64,000 bases of DNA from JBGASG01 sp046328035 (GTDB taxonomy: Bacteria > Cyanobacteriota > Vampirovibrionia > Obscuribacterales > Obscuribacteraceae), in contig JAXLXI010000014.1 of the NCBI GenBank assembly GCA_046328035.1, forward strand, positions 100,794 through 164,793, read 5' to 3'. Numbering within the stretch: the first letter of the stretch is position 1; each line of letters opens with the position of its first letter. Both the position numbers and the translations under genes were made by a program. Shown here piece by piece: positions 44,859-53,682 of this stretch. The notes beneath the pieces are model-generated. The model did no database searches, was not told where the DNA came from, and saw nothing but the letters and a program-made list of their open reading frames with translations.

Positions 44859-45971
44859 ATGCAAGTTCTCACCCGTGAAAAGGACAAAATCCTGGCGGAC
44901 ATCGACGCCGGCTGGTCGCTGCCAGCCTCCTGGTACACCACGCAGGAAGTTACCGATCTTGAGAAGGAACGCATCTTCCGCAAGACGTGGCAATACTTCT
45001 GCCGCACCGCACAACTCGATAAAGTCGGCGACTTCGTCTCCGGCTACGTCGGTGAAGTTCCGGTAGTGGTTTTGCGCAACGCAGAAGGTCTCGCTGGTTT
45101 CGTCAACGTCTGTCGCCACCGTCGGCACGAGGTCGCCAAAGGCTGCGGCACCACCAAGATTTTGCAGTGTGGTTACCACGCCTGGACCTACGGTCTGGAC
45201 GGTTCACTCAAAGGCGCACCGCGTGCTGAGAAGGAAGGAGATTTCAAGCACTCCGACTTCTCACTCTACAGCGTCAAAGTCGATGTCTGGGGTCCGTGGG
45301 TCTTCGTCAACTGCGATGAAAACGCGCAGCCGCTCGCCCACTACCTCGGCGATCTGCCCAAGCTGATCTCCGACGGCGGGCTCGACATCAACAACTTGCA
45401 GTTCGCCGGTCGCACCGATTGGGCTTCCGACTCCAACTGGAAAGTGATGCTCGAAAACTATCTCGAGTGCTACCACTGCCCGGTGGCTCACCCCGGATTC
45501 AGCGCCGTCATCGATGTCGACCCCGACACTTACGCGCTGAAAGACTATCCGTATCACTTCAGCCAGATGGCACCAGCCCGCGCCAAGGGACTGGAAGCCG
45601 GCATGAAGAAAGCCGGATATGATCCGCGCGGCGAAATCAAAATTTCGCAGTATCACCTCTTCTTCCCGAACTTCACCATCAACATCAACCCCGGCTATCC
45701 CAACATGTCGATCGATGTAGGGCTGCCGAATGGACCCGATGCCGCTCATGGTTTCTCCGAGCAATACTTCGCTCAGGAAGCGCCAGAGCAGTGGCGTAAG
45801 GACTTGATCGAGTTCAACAAAGAAGTCGGCGATGAAGACGACGAACTCACCAACTCCGTACAGAAAGGATTGAAATCCGGCTACGTAGATCGCGGTCGTT
45901 TCTTGCCGAAGAGCGAACATCTCGTTCTCTCGTTCCAGAAACTCGTCGTGAAGTACATGCTGCCGGACTAA
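44859..45971 (+). CDS. Rieske non-heme iron oxygenase, alpha subunit
   Basis: A 370-residue oxygenase. The Rieske [2Fe-2S] ligands are visible as C85-x-H87 (VCRHRRHE) and C104-x2-H107 (QCGYHAW). The catalytic domain has the mononuclear-iron motif ENYLECYHCPVAHPGF with two His. This is the family of aromatic-ring dioxygenases and of choline/carnitine/glycine-betaine monooxygenases; the lone alpha subunit without a beta subunit favours the monooxygenase side. No reductase gene is adjacent. GAGAGGTAA precedes the start. Substrate unknown. Confidence 0.9.
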   Translation: MQVLTREKDKILADIDAGWSLPASWYTTQEVTDLEKERIFRKTWQYFCRTAQLDKVGDFVSGYVGEVPVVVLRNAEGLAGFVNVCRHRRHEVAKGCGTTKILQCGYHAWTYGLDGSLKGAPRAEKEGDFKHSDFSLYSVKVDVWGPWVFVNCDENAQPLAHYLGDLPKLISDGGLDINNLQFAGRTDWASDSNWKVMLENYLECYHCPVAHPGFSAVIDVDPDTYALKDYPYHFSQMAPARAKGLEAGMKKAGYDPRGEIKISQYHLFFPNFTININPGYPNMSIDVGLPNGPDAAHGFSEQYFAQEAPEQWRKDLIEFNKEVGDEDDELTNSVQKGLKSGYVDRGRFLPKSEHLVLSFQKLVVKYMLPD

Positions 45972-45972
45972 C

Positions 45973-47403
45973 ATGGTGCGCATCGGCTACAAACGCGGAC
46001 GCACCATAAACGGTGCCCGCCGGATTCCTCAATTCAGACTGGTTGCAATTGCATTTGCACTGTGTGCCCTCATCTTGTGTGGTGGCACACGCGCAGAAGC
46101 ACTGAGCGATGTCGAGTACAAAGTCGCAGAGATAACCAATCAGATCGTCCGCAAAGAGATTGATCTGGAGCGCTATTACCTCAACTACAAAATGGTGGGA
46201 CACAAAGATCCCCGCTGGCGCCGTGCTCGATACTTCCTGTTGCAACAAGCCGGCACCGCCGCCGGAGCCGCCGCCACCACCATCCCCATAGTCGAGACGG
46301 GACGTAATCTAAAACACCCCACCAACGTGCGCCGCGGCCCCCTGATCAAGTCGTACCGCGTCGGCATCGTCGGTTCCTGCCTTGGTGGGGGCAGCTCTGC
46401 CATGGAATTCGGTTCCAACTGCTACACAGCAGTCAAAAATAAAGTGCAACACAAAGATCCAGGGTCCGTGAAAAATGAAGTGAAGCGGCGCCTGGCAGAA
46501 ATCGATCAGCTGTCCGCCCAACGAGAAACGCTGATTCACCAACTCCCCGACGACAACCTGCTCGCAGTGTGCCATGCCGAAGGACGGGTGTTGAAATTGT
46601 TCCGTGACTGGTGCGTGTACGAGTTTGCCGATGTCTACGCCGACGTGAAAGCCTATCAAGCGAGCAACAGCCTTTACTATTTGATGGACGTCACCGCCAA
46701 CACATTGGTGGGCACAGCATACCTCTGTTCCATCCGATCATTCACCCGCATTCAAGCAGCAAAGCCAGCCGTCATCAGCAGCCTGGTCGCCGACAGCTTC
46801 TACATCGCCAGCGCGCCGGTAAGCGCCAAGGCGTACACGGTTTTGTATAACCGCGCATATAAGAAGATCGGCGCCGACCTGCACGAAAAAATCTACGACC
46901 CCGAACCAGAAGCCAAGATTCAGTTGGCACAATTGCAATCGCTGCTGCAAAACTCTTCCATCGAACAGGTGGGTCCTTTCGGTGCCCATTCACGGGCAGA
47001 ACTTCTGGCAGTCTGGTCCCAGCGTTACGACGAGTTCTACAAAGAGGGCGAAGAGGGCCTGCGCCACCTGAGCAAAGTCGCGCTGCAAAACAACATACAG
47101 GGTCCGCTCATCTCACTGAGCTACCTCGGCGGCGACATCGTCAGCACCAACGCCACCTACAACCTCGCCGCCGAACATCCACGCGGCAGCAACTCATCCT
47201 ACTTCGCTGCCTCAATATCCAGCACGGCAGGTTCTGCAGTCTCATTTGCCCTGACGACACAATCTTTGATCAGTGAGAAACGTTTTGAAAAGCACCTGCG
47301 CGAGAATGGCAGACTGCCCGAGCAGATCATTACGAAACGCCTGGAAACTTTGAGCGATCTCGACAAGCTGCTGGCGAACACAGGACGAGGAGGAACACAG
47401 TGA
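45973..47403 (+). CDS. Secreted or membrane-associated protein of unknown function
   Basis: A 476-residue protein with an export signal (LVAIAFALCALILCGGTRAEA). Several moderately hydrophobic helices follow (FLLQQAGTAAGAAATTIPIV, ISSTAGSAVSFALTTQSLI) with long charged helices between. The protein starts 1 bp after the Rieske gene and overlaps the next start, so it belongs to a compact operon. I recognise no domain. The Ala/Gly-rich helices could insert in a membrane. Confidence 0.7.
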   Translation: MVRIGYKRGRTINGARRIPQFRLVAIAFALCALILCGGTRAEALSDVEYKVAEITNQIVRKEIDLERYYLNYKMVGHKDPRWRRARYFLLQQAGTAAGAAATTIPIVETGRNLKHPTNVRRGPLIKSYRVGIVGSCLGGGSSAMEFGSNCYTAVKNKVQHKDPGSVKNEVKRRLAEIDQLSAQRETLIHQLPDDNLLAVCHAEGRVLKLFRDWCVYEFADVYADVKAYQASNSLYYLMDVTANTLVGTAYLCSIRSFTRIQAAKPAVISSLVADSFYIASAPVSAKAYTVLYNRAYKKIGADLHEKIYDPEPEAKIQLAQLQSLLQNSSIEQVGPFGAHSRAELLAVWSQRYDEFYKEGEEGLRHLSKVALQNNIQGPLISLSYLGGDIVSTNATYNLAAEHPRGSNSSYFAASISSTAGSAVSFALTTQSLISEKRFEKHLRENGRLPEQIITKRLETLSDLDKLLANTGRGGTQ

Positions 47404-47825
47404 TGTCGCGCACGCCTCGACTGACTTCGATACTCGTTCTGCTGCTACTTAGCACGACGCAGCAATACCAACCTTCGTACGCCCAGCAAAACATGACGCC
47501 ACCGCCGCCATCGCCCCAATCGATGGATAGCCTCAACGCATCAGCCGATGCGGCCGCAAAAGATCTGGATAAGGCAACGAAAGCGCTGGACAAGCACGAG
47601 TTCGATAAAGCGATTGAGGCCGCCACGGCGGTGATTCAGGTGCAACCACATAACTACGAAGCGATATTGATTCGCGCACGTGCACTGGTTAAGCTGCGCA
47701 AGTATCCCGAAGCATTGAGGGACCTAGATCATGCCATGCCGTTTCGTCGCACGCCGGAACTCGAAAAGCTCCGCAAGCAAGTGCTGAAACACATCGGGAC
47801 TAAAGCGAAGCCGCCAAAGCCGTGA
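47403..47825 (+). CDS. Small secreted TPR protein
   Basis: A 140-residue protein with an export signal (LTSILVLLLLSTTQQY), a short Pro-rich stretch (TPPPPSPQ), and about two to three TPR-like helix pairs: ALDKHEFDKAIEAATAVIQV and ILIRARALVKLRKYPEALRD. GGAGG (47389-47393) serves either GTG 47400 or ATG 47403; I use the ATG. It overlaps the upstream gene by one base. It is convergent with the next gene across 8 bp. Confidence 0.75.
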   Translation: MSRTPRLTSILVLLLLSTTQQYQPSYAQQNMTPPPPSPQSMDSLNASADAAAKDLDKATKALDKHEFDKAIEAATAVIQVQPHNYEAILIRARALVKLRKYPEALRDLDHAMPFRRTPELEKLRKQVLKHIGTKAKPPKP

Positions 47826-47833
47826 AGTGATCA

Positions 47834-48493
47834 TTAATCCAGCTTGTATTTCAGGTACGCAGGCAGTGGTCTCGGTATCCCGCCGTCGTCCTTGCCATCG
47901 AGGGTGACCGTGCGCCGCCAGAGTAGGTCGCTGTGCCTGTCGATAACACTCCATGACACACTGCCGTTGTCATACACAGTCACATCGCTCACCGGCTCAT
48001 CGTATCGTTTGCCATCTGGCGCCAACCAGGAACGTGTGTAGTTGCCTGCAGAGTCGCGCGCGATGCACATCTCCCGCTCACCCGGCAATTGCACAGACAT
48101 CAATTCGCCTACCGCGTCATAGGAGGCTGTGAGCGCCTGCCCGTCGGTTCTGAGGAACACATGGTTTTTTCCGCCGAAGTCATTGCTGCTCTGGTAAGTG
48201 ACGGCACCGTCTTTGCCGACTTGCATTTCTTTGATCCAGGAAACGCGCTCGCCGTTCGGTCCGACTCCGTCATAGTGTCCATCCGCACCGCGCGTAAATT
48301 TCCAACCGTTCTGCATTTCGACGGAAGAGATGTTTCCACTGGAGTCATACTCCACCTTTGTGTCGCCAGTGGCGGCCGGTGGCGGATTTTTCTCCACGGT
48401 CCGGCTATCGTCGTTTCTCCACATATCGGCGGCGATGCCTTGCCACTGCTGGTGGCCGGCTTCCGCGCCATCGACTTTCAACACATCAGCCAT
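47834..48493 (-). CDS. YD-repeat-like protein of unknown function (short member)
   Basis: The 219-residue protein consists of short beta-hairpin repeats of the RHS/YD style: VEYDSSGNISSVEMQNGWKF, YDAVGELMSVQLPG, VYDNGSVSWSV. It has no signal peptide and starts MADVLKVDGAEAG. GGAGG lies 10 nt before ATG 48493; the open frame to 48532 is not supported. It follows the much larger YD-like metallopeptidase on the same strand, and both share the pattern of strands joined by xDGxG turns. Possibly its partner. Confidence 0.7.
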   Translation of the reverse strand: MADVLKVDGAEAGHQQWQGIAADMWRNDDSRTVEKNPPPAATGDTKVEYDSSGNISSVEMQNGWKFTRGADGHYDGVGPNGERVSWIKEMQVGKDGAVTYQSSNDFGGKNHVFLRTDGQALTASYDAVGELMSVQLPGEREMCIARDSAGNYTRSWLAPDGKRYDEPVSDVTVYDNGSVSWSVIDRHSDLLWRRTVTLDGKDDGGIPRPLPAYLKYKLD

Positions 48494-48657
48494 GATCAGT
48501 ACCTCCAGCGCGCCACATTCGGGGCAATGCAAAATCTATTAATTCAGACAGGGGATGGGCAGAGCGTATCAAAACACCCCAACACTCGACTATGGTCCGA
48601 TCCCCCGATCGCAGTGCGCAATAGCGCACCGGTGGACCAGCCGGCTAATGTGGGGCG

Positions 48658-51600
48658 TTACTTCGACTTGCGGGGCTTTGCTCCTGAGCGGCTCTCCGTT
48701 CCCGTGCCGGGCTTTGTCGTGCCGGCGGCCTCCGGCACTCTGTTACGCAGCTGATTTTCCAGTTCACGTTTCAACTCCTGCATCGCGCGGTCGCGAGAGC
48801 CGTCCACCTCAGCTTGCTTGAGTTTTTCAATCATGGCGCGCTGCGTCGCGATTTGCTTCTCGAAGTCATCGACAGTTTTGCGATTCGCTTCGGTATTGGG
48901 TTCGATCGCCCCGTCCGGCATCCTTATAAACTTGGAGGAGCCGTCGGGATTTGTGCCGTAACGCGGATCGGTATCGATGGTCTTTTGATCGAAGGCCTTC
49001 GTCGAGTTGTACAAAGTAATGTCATTCAGGTAGAGGCTCGAGCGCGAGTCCTTGTCGCCGCGGAAATGCCAGACGGCATCCGCAGATCGTTCGTTGGGCT
49101 GCGGGAAGTAACTGGTCATCGGCTTCACTTTTGACTGCTCGCGCATTTCTTCATTGGTGTAGCTCGCCGCCCGCGGATCATCGAAGCCGCGCGCCGGCGT
49201 TCCATCTGGGCGCAGCGGCTCGCCTTTTTCATTGACGCGCGTCCAGCTTCCGGACGGCACGCGCCCTGGTCCCTGAATGTACAGGTTGCCGTCCTTGCCC
49301 TCCAGATACCAGTGTCCATCGACTTTGCGATAACCGATTTCCTGATAGTGCTTTTCGAGTGCGGCGGGATCAGCCTTCTCCATGAGGTTCTGCGCGTTGT
49401 GTCCCCATTCGTGCAGAATGGTGCGTTTCAAGCCCCACGCCCCCATGCGGTCGACCGGCTCGAACAAGATGCGATCCTGCCCGTCCGGACGCGGCATCAC
49501 CCAGGCGTCAGCCGTGGTCACCGGTTGCAATGCAAACTGCACCATGATCGGTCTGCCATTCGACGTACGCGTGCTGGGCTGCGATTGTTGCAGCCCGCCC
49601 TCCAGTGCCACCAGTTCGGCGATGTTGGGCGCGCGCAGGTCGACGGTCTTGCCGCTCGCGGATTCCCTCTCGCCATCATGGCTGAACTGCACGTTGAACT
49701 TGCCTTCCAGCTCCTTCATCTTGTTGGTCTGCCATTCTTTGAGCTGGCGTTCGATTTCCTGCGGGTCATCACTGGTGGTATCAAGGATTTTTGCCTTCTC
49801 ACCCTTCTCACCATCTACGTAGTAGTGGCGCACGGTGGTGCCGTCGGCTCGCGTTTCTTCGTCGTACTTGACGCTGTATCGCGCGTTCAAACTGTCTGAA
49901 GTCGGAGCGGCATTGGTGAGCGCCCTCTCCAGACCCTGCTGCCTCTGTCCCTCGGTGGCGCCAAGATCCATTTGCTTAACAGCTTCGTGCTGCGCGGCGA
50001 TCATCTGTTCCGGCGTCAGTCCTTGTTTCTTCGCGCGTTCTCTGAAATCAGTGAGCGCTTGATTCGCCTCCGTGAGACGCTGCGTGCCCGAAAAGTCATG
50101 CGCGAATTTAGTGCGCAGGTGCGCCTCAGCCAGGTCGTCGAGCGCCGCTTGCGATGCGTCGCGCTTGAGCGGGTTCCAGAGCTGCCCTTGCAACTTGTCT
50201 GTAAGCGAAATGCCGTAGACATTCTTGTAGGTTTCATCAAGAGCGACGCGATCGGCAACGGTCATCTTGTCCAGCCGTTCTTTAATCCCGGAGTTGCTGG
50301 TGAACACCCAGTTGAACGCGTCGAGCTGCGCGGCGGTCATTCGCAATTGATCGACGGTCAGCGTCGTCTCAGTCGATCTGCCGCTGGCGAAGTCGGTGTG
50401 AATCTTGCCGTCCTTGGTTTCGTAAACGAAGGTGCCGTCCGGCTTCAGCCGCGGGTCCTGGAGTTTGGTGCCGTCGGCGGCCTCAAAACTGCCGAACCGC
50501 GCTCCAAACAAATCAATGAAGGCATCAAATTTGTATTCTTTGCCATCCTGGTCGGTGATGCTGCTCAGGCGCCCCTGATCGTCGTATCCGAATTTACGCA
50601 CTTTGCCGTCGGCAGACAACACCTGCGTGATATGGTCTTTAGCGTCGCGCTCGATAATGCCGCCGTCAGCCGTCGAGGTGCTGCTGGTGCCATCGAGTTT
50701 GGTGACACGCATATTGCCTTGCGCATCGGTAACGGAGAACGAGCCGTCTGGATTGGCGAAGGGGAACTTCTGACCGGTCGACAGTCCGTCGGTGCCGTAA
50801 ATTTCGTTGTCGCGTACTTTGAAAACGTTGCCACCACGACTGAAATAATCTATCTGTCCGTCAGAGTCGTGGCTGAAAGCAATCTGGTCGCCGTTCGGGT
50901 ACTGAATCAACGACACCTTGCCGCGATCGTCCGAGAGGACGATGCCACCATCTTTGCGCAAAACGGTGGAACCGCCGAGTAACACCGTGGTTTCCGCCTT
51001 GCCGTCCAGGCTCTCCCAGCTGAATACGCCGTTGGGCGAAATTTTCGGATTCTTGAAGTCGAGTGCACCAGGTGCCCGGTACTGATCGTAATTCGGATAT
51101 GGTTGCCCCGGCATCGGCGGTCCGACGAAATCGAGTGTGCCGCCGGCACCGGCACCGGCACCGGCTGCCGCAAATCCGGCGGCCATGCCGATCATGCCTG
51201 CCTTCGCATCTTGCGGCGACCGATTGGCGGCACCGCCTTTCTGTTCAATCTCCCATTTGCCTTCGGCGTTAAGTTTGTAGACCTGACCGTCCGGTTGCAC
51301 GATGCGGTTAAGCGCGCCGGTCTTCTCGTCGTATCCGAACTCGCGGCGCGTGCCATTGGGGTAGTCGATCGCTTGCACGCGCCCCTTCTCATCGACTTTA
51401 ACTCCGGGAGTGACGTCCACCGGGCTGTCGTTGCCAGCGCGCGTCGCCGGAACCGGAACGTCCTTGTGAGTGTCGGGCGGCTGCGTGCCGGCAGTGGTGC
51501 CGCTTTTGTCGGTGCCGTTGCCGACGAAGAACACATCGGGCAACGCCGGTGCTGACGCGAGTTTCAGCGTTTTGAGCAGCTCGGTGTTGAACCTGTCGGC

Positions 51601-51747
51601 CAGGTCGCTCGAGACGGAAAGCGCCGTGACGACGGCTTTCTGATCGACGACCAGAGGCTGGTCGGCGGCAGGATGCGTTTCGTCGTGAGCGTCGGTGCGC
51701 ACGGGGACGATGGGCGCCGGATTGTTAGTATCAGAACCTTCGACCAT
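48658..51747 (-). CDS. Large YD-repeat-like protein with a zinc metallopeptidase motif
   Basis: The 1,029-residue protein has an N-terminal 170-residue low-complexity part, then about 250 residues of YD-style repeats (VQAIDYPNGTRREFGYDEKT, ITQVLSADGKVRKFGYDDQG). A helical middle follows, and from about residue 700 a domain with LHEWGHNAQ (near 775-785, HExxH zinc site) and downstream NERSADAVWHF, which could supply the third ligand as in gluzincins. No signal peptide is seen. RHS/YD proteins often carry toxin tips; here a peptidase takes that place. GGAAG is 7 nt before ATG 51747. Confidence 0.8.
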   Translation of the reverse strand: MVEGSDTNNPAPIVPVRTDAHDETHPAADQPLVVDQKAVVTALSVSSDLADRFNTELLKTLKLASAPALPDVFFVGNGTDKSGTTAGTQPPDTHKDVPVPATRAGNDSPVDVTPGVKVDEKGRVQAIDYPNGTRREFGYDEKTGALNRIVQPDGQVYKLNAEGKWEIEQKGGAANRSPQDAKAGMIGMAAGFAAAGAGAGAGGTLDFVGPPMPGQPYPNYDQYRAPGALDFKNPKISPNGVFSWESLDGKAETTVLLGGSTVLRKDGGIVLSDDRGKVSLIQYPNGDQIAFSHDSDGQIDYFSRGGNVFKVRDNEIYGTDGLSTGQKFPFANPDGSFSVTDAQGNMRVTKLDGTSSTSTADGGIIERDAKDHITQVLSADGKVRKFGYDDQGRLSSITDQDGKEYKFDAFIDLFGARFGSFEAADGTKLQDPRLKPDGTFVYETKDGKIHTDFASGRSTETTLTVDQLRMTAAQLDAFNWVFTSNSGIKERLDKMTVADRVALDETYKNVYGISLTDKLQGQLWNPLKRDASQAALDDLAEAHLRTKFAHDFSGTQRLTEANQALTDFRERAKKQGLTPEQMIAAQHEAVKQMDLGATEGQRQQGLERALTNAAPTSDSLNARYSVKYDEETRADGTTVRHYYVDGEKGEKAKILDTTSDDPQEIERQLKEWQTNKMKELEGKFNVQFSHDGERESASGKTVDLRAPNIAELVALEGGLQQSQPSTRTSNGRPIMVQFALQPVTTADAWVMPRPDGQDRILFEPVDRMGAWGLKRTILHEWGHNAQNLMEKADPAALEKHYQEIGYRKVDGHWYLEGKDGNLYIQGPGRVPSGSWTRVNEKGEPLRPDGTPARGFDDPRAASYTNEEMREQSKVKPMTSYFPQPNERSADAVWHFRGDKDSRSSLYLNDITLYNSTKAFDQKTIDTDPRYGTNPDGSSKFIRMPDGAIEPNTEANRKTVDDFEKQIATQRAMIEKLKQAEVDGSRDRAMQELKRELENQLRNRVPEAAGTTKPGTGTESRSGAKPRKSK

Positions 51748-51834
51748 CAAATGGCTTCCGACAGATCAGTGTCTGATTCTCTTTTTCCCTTATATGGCTC
51801 TTTTTAGGCAGTTTGTCGCCGATGGACGGCCGCA

Positions 51835-51945
51835 GGCAGGCGGGGGCAGCCCTGTCCAATTTCGGTTGCCGGCGTATAGATTCGGATGCCCAGCATCCAC
51901 GAACCACGTTTTGGCACGTGGCAGTTCGTGATGCCCCCACCTGGC
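51835..51945 (+). promoter_or_regulatory. Foldable leader before the EF-hand gene
   Basis: GGGGGCA (51842-51848) can pair with TGCCCCC (51932-51938), extended by GG-A-C pairs. Inside it CACGAAC (51898-51904) pairs with GTTCGTG (51924-51930) and CACGT with ACGTG. A second short hairpin, CGGTCC/GGACCG, lies just before the ribosome site GGGAGG of the gene at 51999. A TATAGA at 51875-51880 inside the region could be a -10 box. No known RNA class recognised. Confidence 0.35.
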
Positions 51946-51998
51946 GCTTGGCGTAAAACAAATTTCTCGACGGTCCCCCGTAGGACCGGGAGGTTCAC

Positions 51999-52619
51999 AT
52001 GGCGCAAGGCATGGATGCCGCCGCGGCCGGTGCTAAGCCGGATGCGGACATGGCTCTGAATAAAATGCAACTGGAAGCACTAGGTTCCATATTTAAAGAC
52101 ATAGACAAAGATGGCAGCGGCGGTCTCAACCAGGACGAGCTGCGATCGGTCGGTGCTGGCGATTACAGCGCGGATGCAAAAAATGCGGCATCGATACTGA
52201 TTGATCATTTTGACGATGCGCAAAACTTTGTTTCGCTGATGACGCAAAATGACTTCGGCAAAGACGCCGCCCACAGTGCGTTCAAGAAACTCTTCATCCA
52301 GGATGACAATGCAAGTGGTGTTTCTATGACTGATCTGCAGTCGATGGCATTTGTGACTTCGTCGGAAGAGGTAGCAAAATTGCTCAACGATATGAGAGGA
52401 CAAGAACTCTTCAGCGGCACCCTATATGGTATCGGAGCCGCGTTTCAATTCACCGGTGCGGCATTCTCGATGGAGATACCCATAGCTAGCGCTCTGTTTG
52501 CTGTCGGCGGCGGAATCAATACGTATCTAGCGTCCGATTTGTTCTTCAACAGCGACGTCCCGAAATTTTCGGACTACATGAATAAACGCCGCAACATGAT
52601 CTCGACGTGGACTAAATAA
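51999..52619 (+). CDS. EF-hand protein with C-terminal membrane segment
   Basis: The 206-residue protein has one canonical EF-hand loop, DKDGSGGLNQDE, with all calcium ligands (D1, D3, S5, Glu12). A second loop near residue 105 (DDNASGVSMTDL) has lost the final Glu. The C-terminal half has two hydrophobic Gly/Ala-rich segments (LYGIGAAFQFTGAAFSMEI, ASALFAVGGGINTYL) and ends with VPKFSDYMNKRRN. The last 80 residues are repeated in the fragment at 53397. Calcium-responsive membrane protein is the best guess. Confidence 0.78.
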   Translation: MAQGMDAAAAGAKPDADMALNKMQLEALGSIFKDIDKDGSGGLNQDELRSVGAGDYSADAKNAASILIDHFDDAQNFVSLMTQNDFGKDAAHSAFKKLFIQDDNASGVSMTDLQSMAFVTSSEEVAKLLNDMRGQELFSGTLYGIGAAFQFTGAAFSMEIPIASALFAVGGGINTYLASDLFFNSDVPKFSDYMNKRRNMISTWTK

Positions 52620-53396
52620 CATTCTTTGGCGACCGGTCAGATCTTGCACCGCACTTTGGAGGGGTGCTTGATCGCCACCTGGGAAATTGTCCCGGAAAGC
52701 CGGGATTGTCATGAGACACGCTTTAAACAGGTGGGATAGGGCGGGAAGCCCTATCCAAGCCTGTTTCGGCGGAGCCATGACCTGTTTGTCCGCCTCGAAC
52801 GAATTACGTTATACCGGGACCTTTTCCCAGGCACCATTCGGCACCCCGTCCCAACTCTGTCGAGTGGATAAAATCCACGTAGAAAAAACTCGACCAAACG
52901 GCGATGCAGGACTCGGGTGATCTTCCCGCTTCCCGCATAGTGCCTGAGTAGAGCTGACCCCGCCAACGCCAATTGGCTCGCCGCCCAAATCGTTCATCGC
53001 CTTCGATGTATTTGCATCATAGGCAAAAACCGTGGATAAGTTGTGTCAGGTTCGTGGCTTGCACGTGGAAGGATCGTGGAGCGTTCGTGTCACGTTCGTG
53101 GCTTGTTTGTGGCACGTTCGTGGCGTGTTTGTGAAACCTTGTCCCAGACGGTACTGTGCGGAACTGTTCAGACGGATGTGTAGTGGTGCGCGTGGCGCGC
53201 CCCGACTTCACAGCCAACCTGGCGCCGGGACACGAAGTTCTGCTCAGCACCACCCATCCCAGCAAGAACGACATGGTGCCGGCTGACGGCGTCGGACGCC
53301 GCAAGGCGGAGATCACAGCGCTGACAACAGCTTCGAGTTGTAGACGCCTCGTCCGGTTGTAGCGAAGTTGATAGCTGCCGCAGCAGGCAACTAAAG
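52620..53396. other. 777-bp intergenic region with strong hairpins and degenerate repeats
   Basis: No complete gene was found. A long hairpin at 52725-52766 pairs AAACAGG with CCTGTTT and GGATAGGG with CCCTATCC, and a smaller TCCCGG/CCGGGA hairpin lies about 25 bp before it. At 53041-53140 there are four degenerate copies of GTTCGTGGCTTG-like sequence. The region may contain decayed coding DNA, as it separates an intact gene from its truncated relative. Confidence 0.5.
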
Positions 53397-53669
53397 GTGG
53401 CGAAAGTGTTGCACAGCATTCGATTCAACGAGCAGGTGCGCGGCACGATCAACGGCATCTTCGGCGCCGCCTACTCAGGAGGCGCGGGAGTACTTACCTA
53501 TTATGGTGGCTGGTTCCAGGCAATAATGCCTGGACTGATAGGAGCGACGTACGGTCTGCAGTCGGTCGGGTATTTCTACTACAGTGATGTCCCGAAGTTC
53601 GAAGATTATATTGGCGAGCGGCGCAATCAGTTGAAGTCATGGGAAAAGGGGTCGGATTTCCGGGCGTGA
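53397..53669 (+). pseudogene. Truncated relative of the EF-hand membrane protein (C-terminal part only)
   Basis: The 90 residues match the C-terminus of the EF-hand protein: VAKVLHSIRFNEQVRG against VAKLLNDMRGQELFSG, a Gly/Ala-rich hydrophobic region, and SDVPKFEDYIGERRNQ against SDVPKFSDYMNKRRNM. The EF-hand half is missing. GTG 53397 has no good ribosome site, although AAAGGTG overlaps it. Either a decayed duplicate or a small functional membrane protein; I favour the first. Confidence 0.6.
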
Positions 53670-53682
53670 TAGACTAACCGGC

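Noticed and set aside
49972..50982. 336-residue forward frame opposite the YD-repeat protein
   Set aside because: It lies fully antisense to the repeat protein and has no ribosome site or recognisable fold.
51835..51980. 6S RNA candidate
   Set aside because: The fold has an outer stem and an inner hairpin, but the central bubble is one-sided and the region leads directly into a ribosome site.
52620..52920. Possible cobalamin riboswitch (GAGCCATGACCTG resembles part of the B12 box)
   Set aside because: The other conserved blocks are missing or in the wrong order and no B12 gene is nearby.
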